Shown here in pieces: positions 37,987-47,237 of a stretch of DNA of 64,000 nt. Below the pieces are notes generated by a model, which was given only the letters and a program-made list of their open reading frames with translations, did not search any database and was not told where the DNA came from. This DNA is from Phytopseudomonas argentinensis (lineage in GTDB: Bacteria; Pseudomonadota; Gammaproteobacteria; Pseudomonadales; Pseudomonadaceae). Every line of letters starts with the position of its first letter. The first letter of the stretch is position 1. Location of the stretch: positions 1,424,060 through 1,488,059 of the forward strand of contig NZ_FORC01000001.1 in assembly GCF_900113905.1 (NCBI RefSeq), written 5' to 3'. The position numbers were made by a program, and so were the translations under genes.

Positions 37987-38085
37987 GGGCTATCACCGTA
38001 AAGCGCGAAGCATCCAGCACAGGCCGGCCGCCGCCGCGCGGTTGGCCGGCAAGGGGCAGGCGCCGTGCTGGCGCCTACTTGGGGA

Positions 38086-39141
38086 TCAGATGGCAGCGTC
38101 GTAGAACAACCGTGAGTCACGCTGCTCGACCAGCGCCTGCTCGATGGCGGCCTGGTGCACCTCGTCGGCATGTTCTTCACGCGCTTCGGGCTGAATACCG
38201 AGCCGGGCGAACAGCTGCATGTCCTTGTCGGCCTGGGGGTTGGCGGTGGTCAGCAGTTTTTCGCCATAGAAGATCGAGTTGGCGCCGGCGAAGAACGCCA
38301 GGGCCTGCATCTGCTCGTTCATCGCCTCGCGGCCGGCGGACAGGCGCACGTGGGACTTGGGCATCATGATGCGCGCAACCGCCAGCATGCGGATGAAATC
38401 GAACGGGTCGACGTCTTCCTCATTGGCCAGCGGCGTGCCCTCGACCTTGACCAGCATGTTGATCGGCACCGACTCCGGGTGCTCCGGCAGGTTGGCGAGC
38501 TGGATCAGCAGGCCGGCGCGATCGTCCAGCGACTCGCCCATGCCGAGGATGCCGCCGGAGCAGATCTTCATGCCGGCGTCGCGTACGTAGGCCAGGGTCT
38601 GCAGGCGCTCGCTGTAGGTGCGGGTGGTGATGATGCTGCCGTAGAACTCTGGCGAGGTGTCGAGGTTATGGTTGTAGTAGTCCAGCCCGGCTTCCGCCAG
38701 GGCGGCGGTCTGCTCCCTGTCGAGCTTGCCCAGGGTCATGCAGGTTTCCAGGCCCAGAGCCTTGACGCCCTCGACCATCTTCAGCACGTAGGGCATATCC
38801 TTGGCGGACGGATGTTTCCAGGCCGCGCCCATGCAGAAGCGGGTCGAGCCGATGGCCTTGGCCTCGGCGGCCGCCTCCAGCACCTTCTGCACTTCCATCA
38901 GCTTCTGCTTGTCCAGGCCGGTGTTGTAGTGACCGGATTGCGGGCAATACTTGCAGTCCTCGGGGCAGGCCCCCGTCTTGATCGACAAGAGCGTCGAGAC
39001 CTGCACGCGATTGGCATCGAAATGCCCGCGGTGCACGGTCTGGGCCTGGAACAGCAGGTCGTTGAACGGTTGCTCGAACAGGGCGCGAACTTCGTTCAGG
39101 CTCCAATCGTGACGCAGGGTGGTGGCGGTACTGGCGCTCAT
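38086..39141 (-). CDS. bioB: Biotin synthase BioB (radical SAM)
   Basis: 351 residues. The radical-SAM cluster cysteines are Cys59, Cys63 and Cys66 ([14 protein letters not shown]); family motifs [49 protein letters not shown] and [12 protein letters not shown]. Inserts sulphur into dethiobiotin. Upstream lies a BirA-type operator that overlaps the likely -35 box, so the gene should be repressed when biotin is sufficient. A 7-bp-stem hairpin without T tract is found at 38058-38076 between bioB and bioF. Confidence 0.96.
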   Translation of the reverse strand: MSASTATTLRHDWSLNEVRALFEQPFNDLLFQAQTVHRGHFDANRVQVSTLLSIKTGACPEDCKYCPQSGHYNTGLDKQKLMEVQKVLEAAAEAKAIGSTRFCMGAAWKHPSAKDMPYVLKMVEGVKALGLETCMTLGKLDREQTAALAEAGLDYYNHNLDTSPEFYGSIITTRTYSERLQTLAYVRDAGMKICSGGILGMGESLDDRAGLLIQLANLPEHPESVPINMLVKVEGTPLANEEDVDPFDFIRMLAVARIMMPKSHVRLSAGREAMNEQMQALAFFAGANSIFYGEKLLTTANPQADKDMQLFARLGIQPEAREEHADEVHQAAIEQALVEQRDSRLFYDAAI

Positions 39142-39209
39142 GGGGGCAAGTCCTTATCTACAGGCGGCCTGCTACAGTCGAAAAGGCAGACCCAACACGG
39201 ATGTGCGGC

Positions 39210-39238
39210 ATAGTTAAGGAAGCCTCATGCACTGTCAA
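39210..39238 (-). promoter_or_regulatory. Candidate bioB promoter
   Basis: Leftward TTGACA (39233-39238), 17-bp spacer, AACTAT (39210-39215). The -35 falls in the right half of the BirA box, about 69 bp upstream of the bioB ATG counting from the -10. Confidence 0.5.
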
Positions 39239-39964
39239 CCATCAGCTATATTCAAGGTTTACAACTGGTTAAAAATAAAACAAACCTGCCTGCTCTGCGA
39301 TGAACGGGTCGACACCGCCATGCCGCTATGCGTCGAGTGCGATGCCGAGCTGCCGTGGCTCGGCCCGCATTGCCGGGTTTGCGCGCTGCCGCTGGCGGTC
39401 GACGGACTGACCTGCGGCAGTTGCCTGAAACGGCCGCCGCCGTTCAGCCGGGTCGAGGCCCCCTGGCGCTACGGCTTTCCCGTCGATGCGCTGATCAATG
39501 GCTTCAAGCACCAGGCACGCTGGCCCATCGGCCGCCTGCTCGGCGACCTGCTCGCGCGGCATCTGGCCCATGCCTTCGACGAAGGCTTGCCCAGGCCCGA
39601 CCTGCTGCTGCCCGTGCCCCTGTCGCCGAAGCGCCAGCGCCAGCGCGGCTTCAACCAGGCACAGATACTCGCCGAAGTGGTCAGCAGCGCGCTGCAGCTT
39701 GCACGGCGCAGCGACTGGCTGCAGCGCATCGGCGATCCACCCGCCCAGCAGAAACTCGATGCCGCCGCGCGTCGGCGCAACCTGCGTGGCGCCTTCAGAC
39801 TGCGCCCGGTTGCCCAGCCCCGCGGCCTGCACCTGGCGTTGATCGATGACGTGCTGACTACCGGCGCCACCGCACAGCAACTGGCGCGCCTGCTGACTCG
39901 CGCCGGCGCCCTACGTGTGGATGTCTATTGCCTGGCGCGCACGCCGGCACCGGGCGATCATTGA
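39227..39964 (+). CDS. ComF-family phosphoribosyltransferase-like protein
   Basis: 245 residues. The N-terminal zinc ribbon has four Cys pairs (CLLCDE, CVECDA, CRVCAL, CGSCLK), a linker, then a PRTase domain with PVPLSPKRQRQRGFNQAQILAE and the PRPP loop LALIDDVLTTGATAQQLARLL. Homologues (ComF/GntX) support DNA uptake or nucleotide metabolism; the exact role is unproven. The first 12 or so codons coincide with the BirA box, yet VYNWLK then QTCLLCDE looks like the family N-terminus, so ATG 39227 is kept with moderate certainty. Confidence 0.85.
   Translation: MHCQPSAIFKVYNWLKIKQTCLLCDERVDTAMPLCVECDAELPWLGPHCRVCALPLAVDGLTCGSCLKRPPPFSRVEAPWRYGFPVDALINGFKHQARWPIGRLLGDLLARHLAHAFDEGLPRPDLLLPVPLSPKRQRQRGFNQAQILAEVVSSALQLARRSDWLQRIGDPPAQQKLDAAARRRNLRGAFRLRPVAQPRGLHLALIDDVLTTGATAQQLARLLTRAGALRVDVYCLARTPAPGDH
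39232..39264. promoter_or_regulatory. BirA box (biotin operator) between bioB and comF-like gene
   Basis: CTGTCAACC, 15 nt, GGTTTACAA: the BirA consensus is TTGTAAACC-N14-16-GGTTTACAA, so only two positions differ. It overlaps the first codons of the comF-like ORF. Confidence 0.75.
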
Positions 39965-40016
39965 CGTCGCCGGGGGCGTCGCGCACAGTGAACGACCGTC
40001 GTGCCGATCTCCTGCC

Positions 40017-40781
40017 ATGTCCACCCTGTCCCTGCTCGCCCAACACGTCACCCGTCGTCCGCAGCGTATCGCCCTGCTCGAACAGATCGCCGCACAAGGT
40101 TCGATCACCCGTGCCGCCAAGGCCGCCGGCATGAGCTACAAGGCCGCCTGGGACGCCATCGACGAGCTGAACAACCTGGCCGACCAGCCCCTGGTGGCCC
40201 GCAGCGTCGGTGGCAAGGGCGGTGGCGGCGCACGGCTGACGCCGGCCGGTGAACGCCTGCTGCAGCTGCACCAGCGCCTGCAGGCCATCCAGGCCGACCT
40301 GCTGCAAGCCGCTGCCGATGACGCCGACCTGCAGGTACTGGGCCGCCTGATGCTGCGCACCAGCGCGCGCAACCAGCTCAGCGGTAGGGTGCAGGCGATC
40401 CAACCCCAGGGCGGCAACCACCTGATCGCCATCGAACTGCCCGGTGGCGCGTCGCTCCAGGCGCAGATCACCCGCAACAGCACCGCTCACTTGCAACTGC
40501 AGGCCGGGACTCCCTTGATGGTGTTGATCAAGGCCGGCTGGCTGCAGCTCAGCCGGCCGGACCAGCCCCCCGATCCAGGCCTCAATGCGCTAACGGGGAC
40601 CATCGAGCAGATCCTGGCCGAGAGCGACGGCCCCTGCGAGGTGCGCATCGCCCTGCCCAACGGGCAAACGCTGTGCGCCCAGGCCGGCGCCGAGCAACTC
40701 GCCGGGCAGGGGCTGGTTGCCGGCAGCCCGGTACGCGCCCAGTTCGCAGCCAGTCATGTGTTGCTGGGAACCCAGGTCTGA
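40017..40781 (+). CDS. modE: Molybdenum-dependent transcriptional regulator ModE
   Basis: 254 residues from ATG 40017; the longer ORF adds 34 residues unlike the family. The N-terminal LysR-like winged helix (RIALLEQIAAQGSITRAAKAAGMSYKAAWDAIDELNNL) is followed by the ModE wing SVGGKGGGGARLTPAGERLL, and two C-terminal TOBE/Mop domains begin at SARNQLSGRVQAIQPQG and LNALTGTIEQILAES. Senses molybdate and represses molybdate transport genes. No mod transporter is in the window. Confidence 0.92.
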   Translation: MSTLSLLAQHVTRRPQRIALLEQIAAQGSITRAAKAAGMSYKAAWDAIDELNNLADQPLVARSVGGKGGGGARLTPAGERLLQLHQRLQAIQADLLQAAADDADLQVLGRLMLRTSARNQLSGRVQAIQPQGGNHLIAIELPGGASLQAQITRNSTAHLQLQAGTPLMVLIKAGWLQLSRPDQPPDPGLNALTGTIEQILAESDGPCEVRIALPNGQTLCAQAGAEQLAGQGLVAGSPVRAQFAASHVLLGTQV

Positions 40782-41010
40782 CGCGATCGGCGCGTCTTAC
40801 CCGGCACTTCAACTGCCGACTGGTCGACGGATAAAGCCTCGCCCCCCCACGGGCTTAAATCTGGATGCCTGGCTGGCCGCCTGCAAGCTGACAGCAAGCC
40901 GCTACCTACCACTGAGCCGCATCACCCCGCTCGTTCGCGACGGGGACGAATAGTGGCCATGACGAGGGCCCGCAGGCGTTACACTCGGCGGCCAACCGCA
41001 GGAGCCGTCC

Positions 41011-41985
41011 ATGAGCCATCCTTTCGCCGCCCTCACCCCCGATCTGGTCCTGGATGCCGTCGAGAGCCTGGGTTATCTCAGCGACGCGCGGGTGCTGGCC
41101 CTGAACAGCTACGAGAACCGCGTCTATCAGGTGGGTATCGAGGCCGAAACCCCGCTGATCGCCAAGTTCTACCGACCCGATCGCTGGACCGACGCAGCGA
41201 TTCGCGAAGAGCACAGCTTCACCGCCGAGCTGGCAGAGTTCGAAGTACCGGTGGTAGCGCCCCTGCAGCGCGACGGCGAAACCCTGTTCGAACACGCCGG
41301 GTATCGCTTCTCGCTGTTTCCACGCAGAGGCGGCCGCGCGCCGGAGCCGGGCAACCTGGACCAGCTCTATCGCCTGGGGCAGTTGCTCGGCCGTCTGCAT
41401 GCCGTCGGCTCGCTGCGCCCGTTCGAGCATCGCGAAGCCCTGCGGGTGGATAATTTCGGCCATGCTTCCCTTGCCACCCTGCTGGACGGCAACTTCATCC
41501 CCAGGAGCCTGCTGCCCGCCTACGAGTCGGTGGCGCGGGATCTGCTCAAGCGCCTTGATCAGCTGTTCGCGCAAAACCCGGCCAAGGCCATCCGCCTGCA
41601 CGGCGACTGCCACCCGGGCAACCTGCTGTGCCGCGACGAGACCTACCACATGGTCGACCTCGACGATTGCCGCATGGGCCCGGCGATCCAGGACCTGTGG
41701 ATGATGCTGGCCGGCGACCGTCACGAGCGGCTCGGCCAGATCGCCGAACTGGTCGAGGGCTATCAGGAGTTTCACGATTTCAACCCCCGCGAGCTTCCGC
41801 TGATCGAGGGTTTTCGCTCCCTGCGCCTGATGCACTACAGCGCCTGGCTGGCACGCCGCTGGGACGACCCGGCCTTCCCGCAGAGCTTTCCGTGGTTCGG
41901 CAGCGAGCGCTACTGGGGCGAGCAGATCCTCATGCTGCGCGAGCAGATGGCGGCGCTGGACGAGGAGCCGCTGAAGCTGTTCTGA
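41011..41985 (+). CDS. Stress response kinase RdoA/SrkA (YihE) family
   Basis: 324 residues with an APH-like kinase fold. N-lobe NSYENRVYQVGIE and IAKFYRPDRWTDAAIREEHSF; catalytic HGDCHPGNLLCRDETYHMVDLDDCRMGPAIQDLWMML, with the active-site Asp in HGDCH and metal ligands in DLDD; C-terminal WFGSERYWGEQILMLREQM. E. coli SrkA is a Ser/Thr kinase countering stress-induced death. The 229-bp gap before it holds no recognisable gene or site. Confidence 0.92.
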   Translation: MSHPFAALTPDLVLDAVESLGYLSDARVLALNSYENRVYQVGIEAETPLIAKFYRPDRWTDAAIREEHSFTAELAEFEVPVVAPLQRDGETLFEHAGYRFSLFPRRGGRAPEPGNLDQLYRLGQLLGRLHAVGSLRPFEHREALRVDNFGHASLATLLDGNFIPRSLLPAYESVARDLLKRLDQLFAQNPAKAIRLHGDCHPGNLLCRDETYHMVDLDDCRMGPAIQDLWMMLAGDRHERLGQIAELVEGYQEFHDFNPRELPLIEGFRSLRLMHYSAWLARRWDDPAFPQSFPWFGSERYWGEQILMLREQMAALDEEPLKLF

Positions 41986-42073
41986 GCGCGCCGCAGCGGC
42001 AATAAAAAGCTGAACACGCGGACAACTGCGCACTAGAATGACGCATCCCGCTACCGCCTCATTAAGGACTTAC

Positions 42074-42958
42074 ATGGCCACCGCAGATTTGCGCCGCGGC
42101 TACATCCTGGGCCTTTCCGCCTATGTCATCTGGGGTTTGTTCCCGATGTACTTCAAGGCGATCCAGGCCGTTCCGCCGCTGGAAATCATCGTTCACCGCG
42201 CCATCTGGTCCGCCCTCTTCGGTGCCCTGCTACTGCTCGTCTGGAAGCACCCAGGCTGGCTGCGTGAACTGATCGATCACCCCAAACGCTTCGCGGTGCT
42301 CGCCGTGAGTGGTGCGCTGATCGCCGGCAACTGGCTGATCTACGTCTGGGCGGTGAACAATGAGCGCATGCTCGAGGCCAGCCTGGGCTACTACATCAAC
42401 CCGCTGGTCAACGTGCTGCTCGGCATGCTGCTTCTCGGTGAACGGTTGCGTCGCCTGCAGTGGGTGGCGGTCGCCCTGGCAGCCGCCGGGGTGGCCCAGC
42501 AGCTATGGCAGGTGGGCAGCCTGCCCTGGGTATCGCTGGCTCTGGCCTTGAGCTTTGCCACCTATGGGCTGATCCGCAAGAAAGCGCCGGTCGCCGCGCT
42601 GCCGGGGCTGGTGGTGGAAACCTGGATCCTGCTGCCGCTGGCCATCGGCTGGATCCTGTTGCACCCCGCGGCCATGAGCAGCCAGCCACCGTTCTGGACC
42701 ACCAGCGAAGCACTTTGGCTGATCGCCGCCGGGCCGGTCACCCTGATCCCCCTGGTGTTCTTCAACGCGGCCGCTCGCCACCTGCCGTTCGCGACCCTGG
42801 GCTTCCTGCAGTACATCGCGCCGACCCTGGTGTTGCTGTTGGCGGTGTTCGTCTTCGGCGAGCATTTCGACCCGGCGAAAATCATCTCCTTCCTGTTCAT
42901 CTGGGCGGGCCTGGCGGTGTACAGCGTCGATACCTGGCTGACCCTGCGCAAGCGCTAG
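42074..42958 (+). CDS. rarD: RarD, EamA/DMT-superfamily permease
   Basis: 294 residues with about ten membrane helices, from ATG 42074 preceded by AAGGA. Family landmarks: GLSAYVIWGLFPMYFKAIQAVPPLEIIVHRAIWSALFG, NWLIYVWAVNNERMLEASLGYYINPLVNVLLGMLLLGERLRR, FFNAAARHLPFATLGFLQYIAPTLVLLLAVFVFGE and FIWAGLAVYSVD. Annotated as chloramphenicol-sensitive RarD in relatives; the true substrate is uncertain. Confidence 0.92.
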   Translation: MATADLRRGYILGLSAYVIWGLFPMYFKAIQAVPPLEIIVHRAIWSALFGALLLLVWKHPGWLRELIDHPKRFAVLAVSGALIAGNWLIYVWAVNNERMLEASLGYYINPLVNVLLGMLLLGERLRRLQWVAVALAAAGVAQQLWQVGSLPWVSLALALSFATYGLIRKKAPVAALPGLVVETWILLPLAIGWILLHPAAMSSQPPFWTTSEALWLIAAGPVTLIPLVFFNAAARHLPFATLGFLQYIAPTLVLLLAVFVFGEHFDPAKIISFLFIWAGLAVYSVDTWLTLRKR

Positions 42959-43100
42959 CAGGCCTTTGCCGCGATTGGCGCGGAACGACCTGGCGTGACC
43001 GTCTCGGCGGCCCGCCAGCGCCCCGACGGGCGAGCAACGCCAGCTCGCCGACAAAACCGACCACAAGCGATTGCAGCGCATCGTTGCAACCTGTAATCAT

Positions 43101-43119
43101 ATGCGAATAATTATTGCTT
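43101..43119. promoter_or_regulatory. Fur-box-like site upstream of the sigma factor gene
   Basis: GCGAATAATTATTGC at 43103-43117, with a 10-bp palindromic core (AATAATTATT), resembles Pseudomonas Fur boxes. It lies 28 bp before the GTG start, where iron-starvation sigma genes normally carry one. Confidence 0.65.
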
Positions 43120-43146
43120 TATTTCTCCCTATTCGCGGAGTTACCT

Positions 43147-43668
43147 GTGTCGGTCGGGGAATCCACGCATCAGCAGCTGACGGGCCAGCTCTATCGCGAC
43201 CACCGCGATTGGCTGCTCGGCTGGCTACGCAAAAGCCTGGCCTGCCCACACCGGGCCGAAGACCTGAGCCAGGACACCTTCGTGCGCCTACTCGGCAAAC
43301 CCGACCTGCAGCATCTGCGTGAGCCCCGCGCCCTGCTCGGCACCATCGCCCGCGGGCTGCTGATCGACCATTTCCGTCGCAACGCCGTGGAACGCGCCTA
43401 CCTGGAAGAGCTGAGCCGCAGCCCCGAAGCCGTGCATACCAGCCCGGAGGAGCAGGCGCTGGTGCTCGAAGCGCTGCGCGAGATCGACCGCCTGCTCGGC
43501 ACGCTGTCGGCCAAGGCGCGCAGCGCCTTTCTCTACAACCGTCTGGATGGCCTCGGCCACGCCGAGATCGCCCAACGCCTGGGCGTGTCGGTGCCGCGGG
43601 TACGCCAATATCTCGCCCAGGCCGCCCGCCAGTGCTACATCGCCCTGTACGGCGAGCCGACGCCATGA
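43147..43668 (+). CDS. ECF sigma factor, FecI/FiuI-like (iron starvation)
   Basis: 173 residues from GTG 43147, which has GGAG six bases upstream; a TTG at 43114 lies inside the Fur-box-like site. Region 2 (LYRDHRDWLLGWLRKSLACPHRAEDLSQDTFVRLL) and region 4 (LGTLSAKARSAFLYNRLDGLGHAEIAQRLGVSVPRVRQYLAQAARQCY) are both FecI-type. It should direct RNA polymerase to the receptor gene downstream when the cognate siderophore is present. Overlaps the anti-sigma gene by 4 bp (ATGA). From memory of gene order it corresponds to PA0472 fiuI. Confidence 0.92.
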   Translation: MSVGESTHQQLTGQLYRDHRDWLLGWLRKSLACPHRAEDLSQDTFVRLLGKPDLQHLREPRALLGTIARGLLIDHFRRNAVERAYLEELSRSPEAVHTSPEEQALVLEALREIDRLLGTLSAKARSAFLYNRLDGLGHAEIAQRLGVSVPRVRQYLAQAARQCYIALYGEPTP

Positions 43669-44636
43669 GCGCGTCTGCGCCGGTCAGCAACCGGGTACTG
43701 GAGGCCGCCATCGGCTGGCAGCTGTGCCTGGATTCGGGCATCACCAGCGCACGGGAGAAACTCGAGTTCCAGCGTTGGCTGGCCGCCGACCCGGAGCACG
43801 TGCGCGCCTGGAAGCAACTCACCGGCCTCGATCAGCAGTTGGCCGTGGCGGCGCTGCCGGCCGCACGCAAGGCCTTGCTCAGGCGCACGGACGCTACCCC
43901 GCAGCGACGCAGCATCGGTGGTTTGCTCGGCGTCGTACTGGCCAGCCTGCTGGGCCTCGGCCTGCTCAACCAGCAACGCCCGCTGAGCGACTGGCTGGCC
44001 GATGAGAGAACCGCCGCCGGCGAGCAGCGCGAGTTGCAGCTGGCCGACCGCAGCCGGCTGCGCCTCAACAGCCGTAGCGCCGTGGATATCGACTTCACGG
44101 CCGATGCACGCCGCCTGTTCCTGCGCAGCGGCGAGATCCTCGTGGAGACCGCCCACGGCGATCCCCGGCCGTTTCTGGTTGAAACCGCACACGGCACCCT
44201 GCGCGCCCTGGGCACGCGCTTTCTGGTCCGCGAGGAGGATCAGGGTACGCGCCTGATCGTTCTGCAATCGGCCGTTGCCGCGCACCCACAGCACGCCGCA
44301 GATGAGCGGGTGATCGAGCAGGGCCAGCAGGTGCTGATGGGCCGCGAGAGCCTGGGCGCCAGCCAGGCCGCGCCGCTTGCCGCCGACGCCTGGATGCACG
44401 GCATGCTGGTGGTGGAAAACGTGCGCCTGGCCGAATTGCTGGAGCGCCTTGGCGAGTACCAGAGCGGCCACCTGGGTGTCGATGCCAGCATTGCCGACCT
44501 GCGTATCAGCGGCAGTTTCCCGCTGCGCAACCGCGACCTGGCCCTGGCGGCCATCCCTGCCAGCCTGCCGGTGCGGGTACAGCGCTACAGCGACTGGTGG
44601 ATTCGCATCGTGCCGCGGACCGAAAAGCCCCGGTAA
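43665..44636 (+). CDS. FecR/FiuR-like anti-sigma factor
   Basis: 323 residues from the ATG overlapping the sigma gene stop. The cytoplasmic N-terminus has the family sequence EAAIGWQLCLDSG and FQRWLAADPEHVRAWKQL; a single membrane helix (GGLLGVVLASLLGLGLL, about 85-103); the periplasmic FecR domain (GEQRELQLADRSRLRLNSRSAVDIDF, RSGEILVETAHGDPRPFLVETAHGTLRALGTRFLVRE) and a C-terminal STN-like segment. It receives the signal from the TonB receptor and controls the sigma factor. Confidence 0.92.
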   Translation: MSASAPVSNRVLEAAIGWQLCLDSGITSAREKLEFQRWLAADPEHVRAWKQLTGLDQQLAVAALPAARKALLRRTDATPQRRSIGGLLGVVLASLLGLGLLNQQRPLSDWLADERTAAGEQRELQLADRSRLRLNSRSAVDIDFTADARRLFLRSGEILVETAHGDPRPFLVETAHGTLRALGTRFLVREEDQGTRLIVLQSAVAAHPQHAADERVIEQGQQVLMGRESLGASQAAPLAADAWMHGMLVVENVRLAELLERLGEYQSGHLGVDASIADLRISGSFPLRNRDLALAAIPASLPVRVQRYSDWWIRIVPRTEKPR

Positions 44637-44720
44637 ATTTTTTTGCAGCGCCCCTATCACTTTCGCCACCGACTTCGGCAATAGGAAATCAGACTCATTT
44701 CCCTGTAGGAGCCGCTCGCG

Positions 44721-47150
44721 ATGCCGATGTTCAGCCGTACCCCGTTCCGCCCGCGCCTGCTGGTCGCTGCCATGACCCTGGCCAGCCTGCCGGCTTTCAG
44801 CCTGGCCCAGTCGGCTGAAAGCGTGCGCAGCTATCGAGTGCCCGCCGCCCCGCTGGCTAGTTCCCTGAATCAGATCGCCAGCCAGGCCGGCGTGGTGCTG
44901 AGCATCGACCCCAGCCTGACCGCCGGCAAGCGTGCCCAAGCGGTGCAGGGCGAATACGACACCGCCGGCGCACTCCGCCAGGCGCTGGCCGGCAGTGGCC
45001 TGATGCTGGTGCCGGGCGCGGCGGGCACCTACAGCGTCCAACCGGTAGCGGACAGCGCCGCACTGGCGCTGCCGGAAACCACCGTCAACGCCAGCAGCGC
45101 TGTCGAAAGCGCCTGGGGCCCGGCCACCGGCTACCTGGCGACACGCACTGCTGCCGGCAGCAAGACCGATACCGCGATTGCCGAGGCGCCGCGCTCGATC
45201 TCCGTGGCGACACGCCAGCAGATGCAGGATCGCAAGGTGCAGAACCTCGACGACGCGGTGCGCTACATGCCTGGTGTGATCGCCAGCAGCTACGGCAGCG
45301 ACAGCCGTGCCGAATGGATGAAGATCCGCGGCTTCGAACCCATCCAGATGCTCGACGGCCTGCCGCTGCCCAAGGGTACCTACGTGATGCCCAAGCTGGA
45401 AACCTGGAACCTGGAACGGGTAACCCTGCTGCGCGGGCCGGCATCCTCGGTCTACGGCCAGACCCCGCCAGGCGGCCTGCTGGACATGGTCAGCCGCCGC
45501 CCGGAAGCACTCGACAGCCACCAGGTTCAGCTGCAGGTCGGCACCTTCCAGCACAAGCAGATCAGTTTCGACAGCACCGGCCGCGTCGACGAAGACGGCC
45601 GCTTCCTGTACCGCGTCGGCGGCGTACTGCGCGACAGCGGCACGGCGATCGAACACATCGACGACCAGCGCTTCAACATCGCCCCGAGCCTGACCTGGAA
45701 CATCGCCGAAGACACCCGGCTGACCTTGCTCAGCCAGTTCAACCGCGACGATACCGGCACCACCAGCCAGTTCCTGCCGCTGCAAGGCACCAAACTGGCC
45801 ACCCCGGCAGGCAAGGTTGACTACCACGAGAACCTTGGCGACCCGGATTGGGAGTTCTACGACAAGACCTATTACGCCCTGGGCTATGCCTTTGAGCATC
45901 GTATCGACGACGTCTGGCAGTTCCGCCAGAACCTGCGCTACACCAAGAGCGACCTGGAATTTCAGAGTATTACGGCGGGCGGCTTTGCCACCGCTGTCGC
46001 CGACGACGGCACGCTCTCCCGTGGTGCCAACGTGGTGAACGAGGACATCAGCCAGTTTGCCGTCGACAACAACCTGCAGGCCGACTTCGACACCGGCGCG
46101 CTGAAGCACACCCTGCTGCTGGGCCTGGACTATCAGCGCGTCAATACCAACTACCAGTGGCTGTTCGGCTCTGCGCCGCCCAGCAACATCATCACGCCGA
46201 TCTACGGTCAGGACTTCAGCAACGTCGCCTACACCGCGTTCCAGGACTACAACCAGAAGCGTCACGGCACGGGCCTGTACATCCAGGACCAGATCGCCCT
46301 CGACAACTGGCGCCTGACGCTCGGCGGGCGGCAGGACTGGCTCTCTTCCGATACAACCTTCTATAACGCCGGCAATGCCGAAGACAGTCGCCACGACAGC
46401 GCCTTCAGTGGCAATGCGGCACTGAGTTACGTGTTCGATCCCGGCTTCACGCCCTACGTTTCCTATGCTGAGTCCTTCCAGGCTGAAGCAGGTGGCAGCG
46501 GCGGTAGAACCTTCCGCCCCAGCACCGGCAAACAATACGAACTCGGCATCAAGTACCAGCCGCCTGGCAGCGACATGCTGTTCAGCGCCGCGGCTTATGA
46601 CCTGAAACGGCAGAACATCGTCACCACCAGTACCGCGGGTGCTACAGAGCCGGTTCGCGAGGTGCAGGTGCGCGGCCTGGAGCTGGAGGCCGTCGGCAAC
46701 GTCAACGAGAGCCTGAAGATCACGGCTGCCTATACCTATGCCAACAGCAAGATGCGCAAGACCAATGACCCACGGGACGAAAACCGGGCACTGCCACTGA
46801 CGCCCGAGAATCAGGCGTCCCTGTGGGCCGATTACACCTGGAACGACGGCACGCTGGCGGGGGTTGGCATCGGCTTCGGTGCGCGCTATATCGGCGAGAC
46901 GGACAACATCGCCGTGGGCAGCATGGGCTTCGTACGTGATGTATCGGACGGCCACACCCGCTCCTACACCGTCTACGACGCGGCAATACGCTATGACCTG
47001 GGCAAGCTCAGCAACGCGCTGCAAGGCGCCAGCGTCGCTCTCAATGCCAAGAACCTGTTCGACAAGGAATACCTGGCGACCTGTGACGGCTTCTACTGCT
47101 ACTACGGCGACCCACGCAGCGTGATCGCCAGCGTCGACTATCAGTGGTAA
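44721..47150 (+). CDS. TonB-dependent ferrichrome-type siderophore receptor with STN signalling domain (FiuA-like)
   Basis: 809 residues. Signal peptide ends FSLA|QSAES; the STN domain (about 33-110, YRVPAAPLASSLNQIASQAGVVLSIDP) interacts with the anti-sigma factor. A plug with TDTAIAEAPRSISVATRQQMQDRKVQNLDDAVRYMPGV, the RGF motif and LLRGPASSVYGQTPPGGLLDMVSRRP follows, then a 22-strand barrel ending NLFDKEYLATCDGFYCYYGDPRSVIASVDYQW. The Cys-x4-Cys-Tyr-Tyr-Gly ending is like FhuA-type ferrichrome receptors. Substrate assignment rests on this and on gene order. Confidence 0.88.
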   Translation: MPMFSRTPFRPRLLVAAMTLASLPAFSLAQSAESVRSYRVPAAPLASSLNQIASQAGVVLSIDPSLTAGKRAQAVQGEYDTAGALRQALAGSGLMLVPGAAGTYSVQPVADSAALALPETTVNASSAVESAWGPATGYLATRTAAGSKTDTAIAEAPRSISVATRQQMQDRKVQNLDDAVRYMPGVIASSYGSDSRAEWMKIRGFEPIQMLDGLPLPKGTYVMPKLETWNLERVTLLRGPASSVYGQTPPGGLLDMVSRRPEALDSHQVQLQVGTFQHKQISFDSTGRVDEDGRFLYRVGGVLRDSGTAIEHIDDQRFNIAPSLTWNIAEDTRLTLLSQFNRDDTGTTSQFLPLQGTKLATPAGKVDYHENLGDPDWEFYDKTYYALGYAFEHRIDDVWQFRQNLRYTKSDLEFQSITAGGFATAVADDGTLSRGANVVNEDISQFAVDNNLQADFDTGALKHTLLLGLDYQRVNTNYQWLFGSAPPSNIITPIYGQDFSNVAYTAFQDYNQKRHGTGLYIQDQIALDNWRLTLGGRQDWLSSDTTFYNAGNAEDSRHDSAFSGNAALSYVFDPGFTPYVSYAESFQAEAGGSGGRTFRPSTGKQYELGIKYQPPGSDMLFSAAAYDLKRQNIVTTSTAGATEPVREVQVRGLELEAVGNVNESLKITAAYTYANSKMRKTNDPRDENRALPLTPENQASLWADYTWNDGTLAGVGIGFGARYIGETDNIAVGSMGFVRDVSDGHTRSYTVYDAAIRYDLGKLSNALQGASVALNAKNLFDKEYLATCDGFYCYYGDPRSVIASVDYQW

Positions 47151-47171
47151 TCCGCCAGCCCTGCCCCTGAC

Positions 47172-47200
47172 AAGGCCGCCCACTGGGCGGCCTTTTCGTT
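47172..47200 (+). terminator. Terminator after the TonB receptor
   Basis: Ten-bp stem AAGGCCGCCC / GGGCGGCCTT with a 3-nt loop, then TTTTCGTTT. Confidence 0.85.
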
Positions 47201-47237
47201 TGCCTCGCGATCAGGCGCCGCCGCGGGCATGCCCAGC

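Noticed and set aside
38058-38076. Hairpin between bioB and bioF as a terminator
   Set aside because: AGGCGCC/GGCGCCT stem is strong but has no T tract on the transcribed strand; at most a processing or attenuation element.
44684-44689. GGAAAT upstream of the TonB receptor as a FecI-type -35 element
   Set aside because: No acceptable -10 element at the right distance, and it would leave almost no leader before the ATG.
43635-47183. Open frame of 1182 codons antisense to the sigma/anti-sigma/receptor genes
   Set aside because: No family features, composition typical of the reverse frame of GC-rich genes, and fully covered by three well-supported genes on the other strand.
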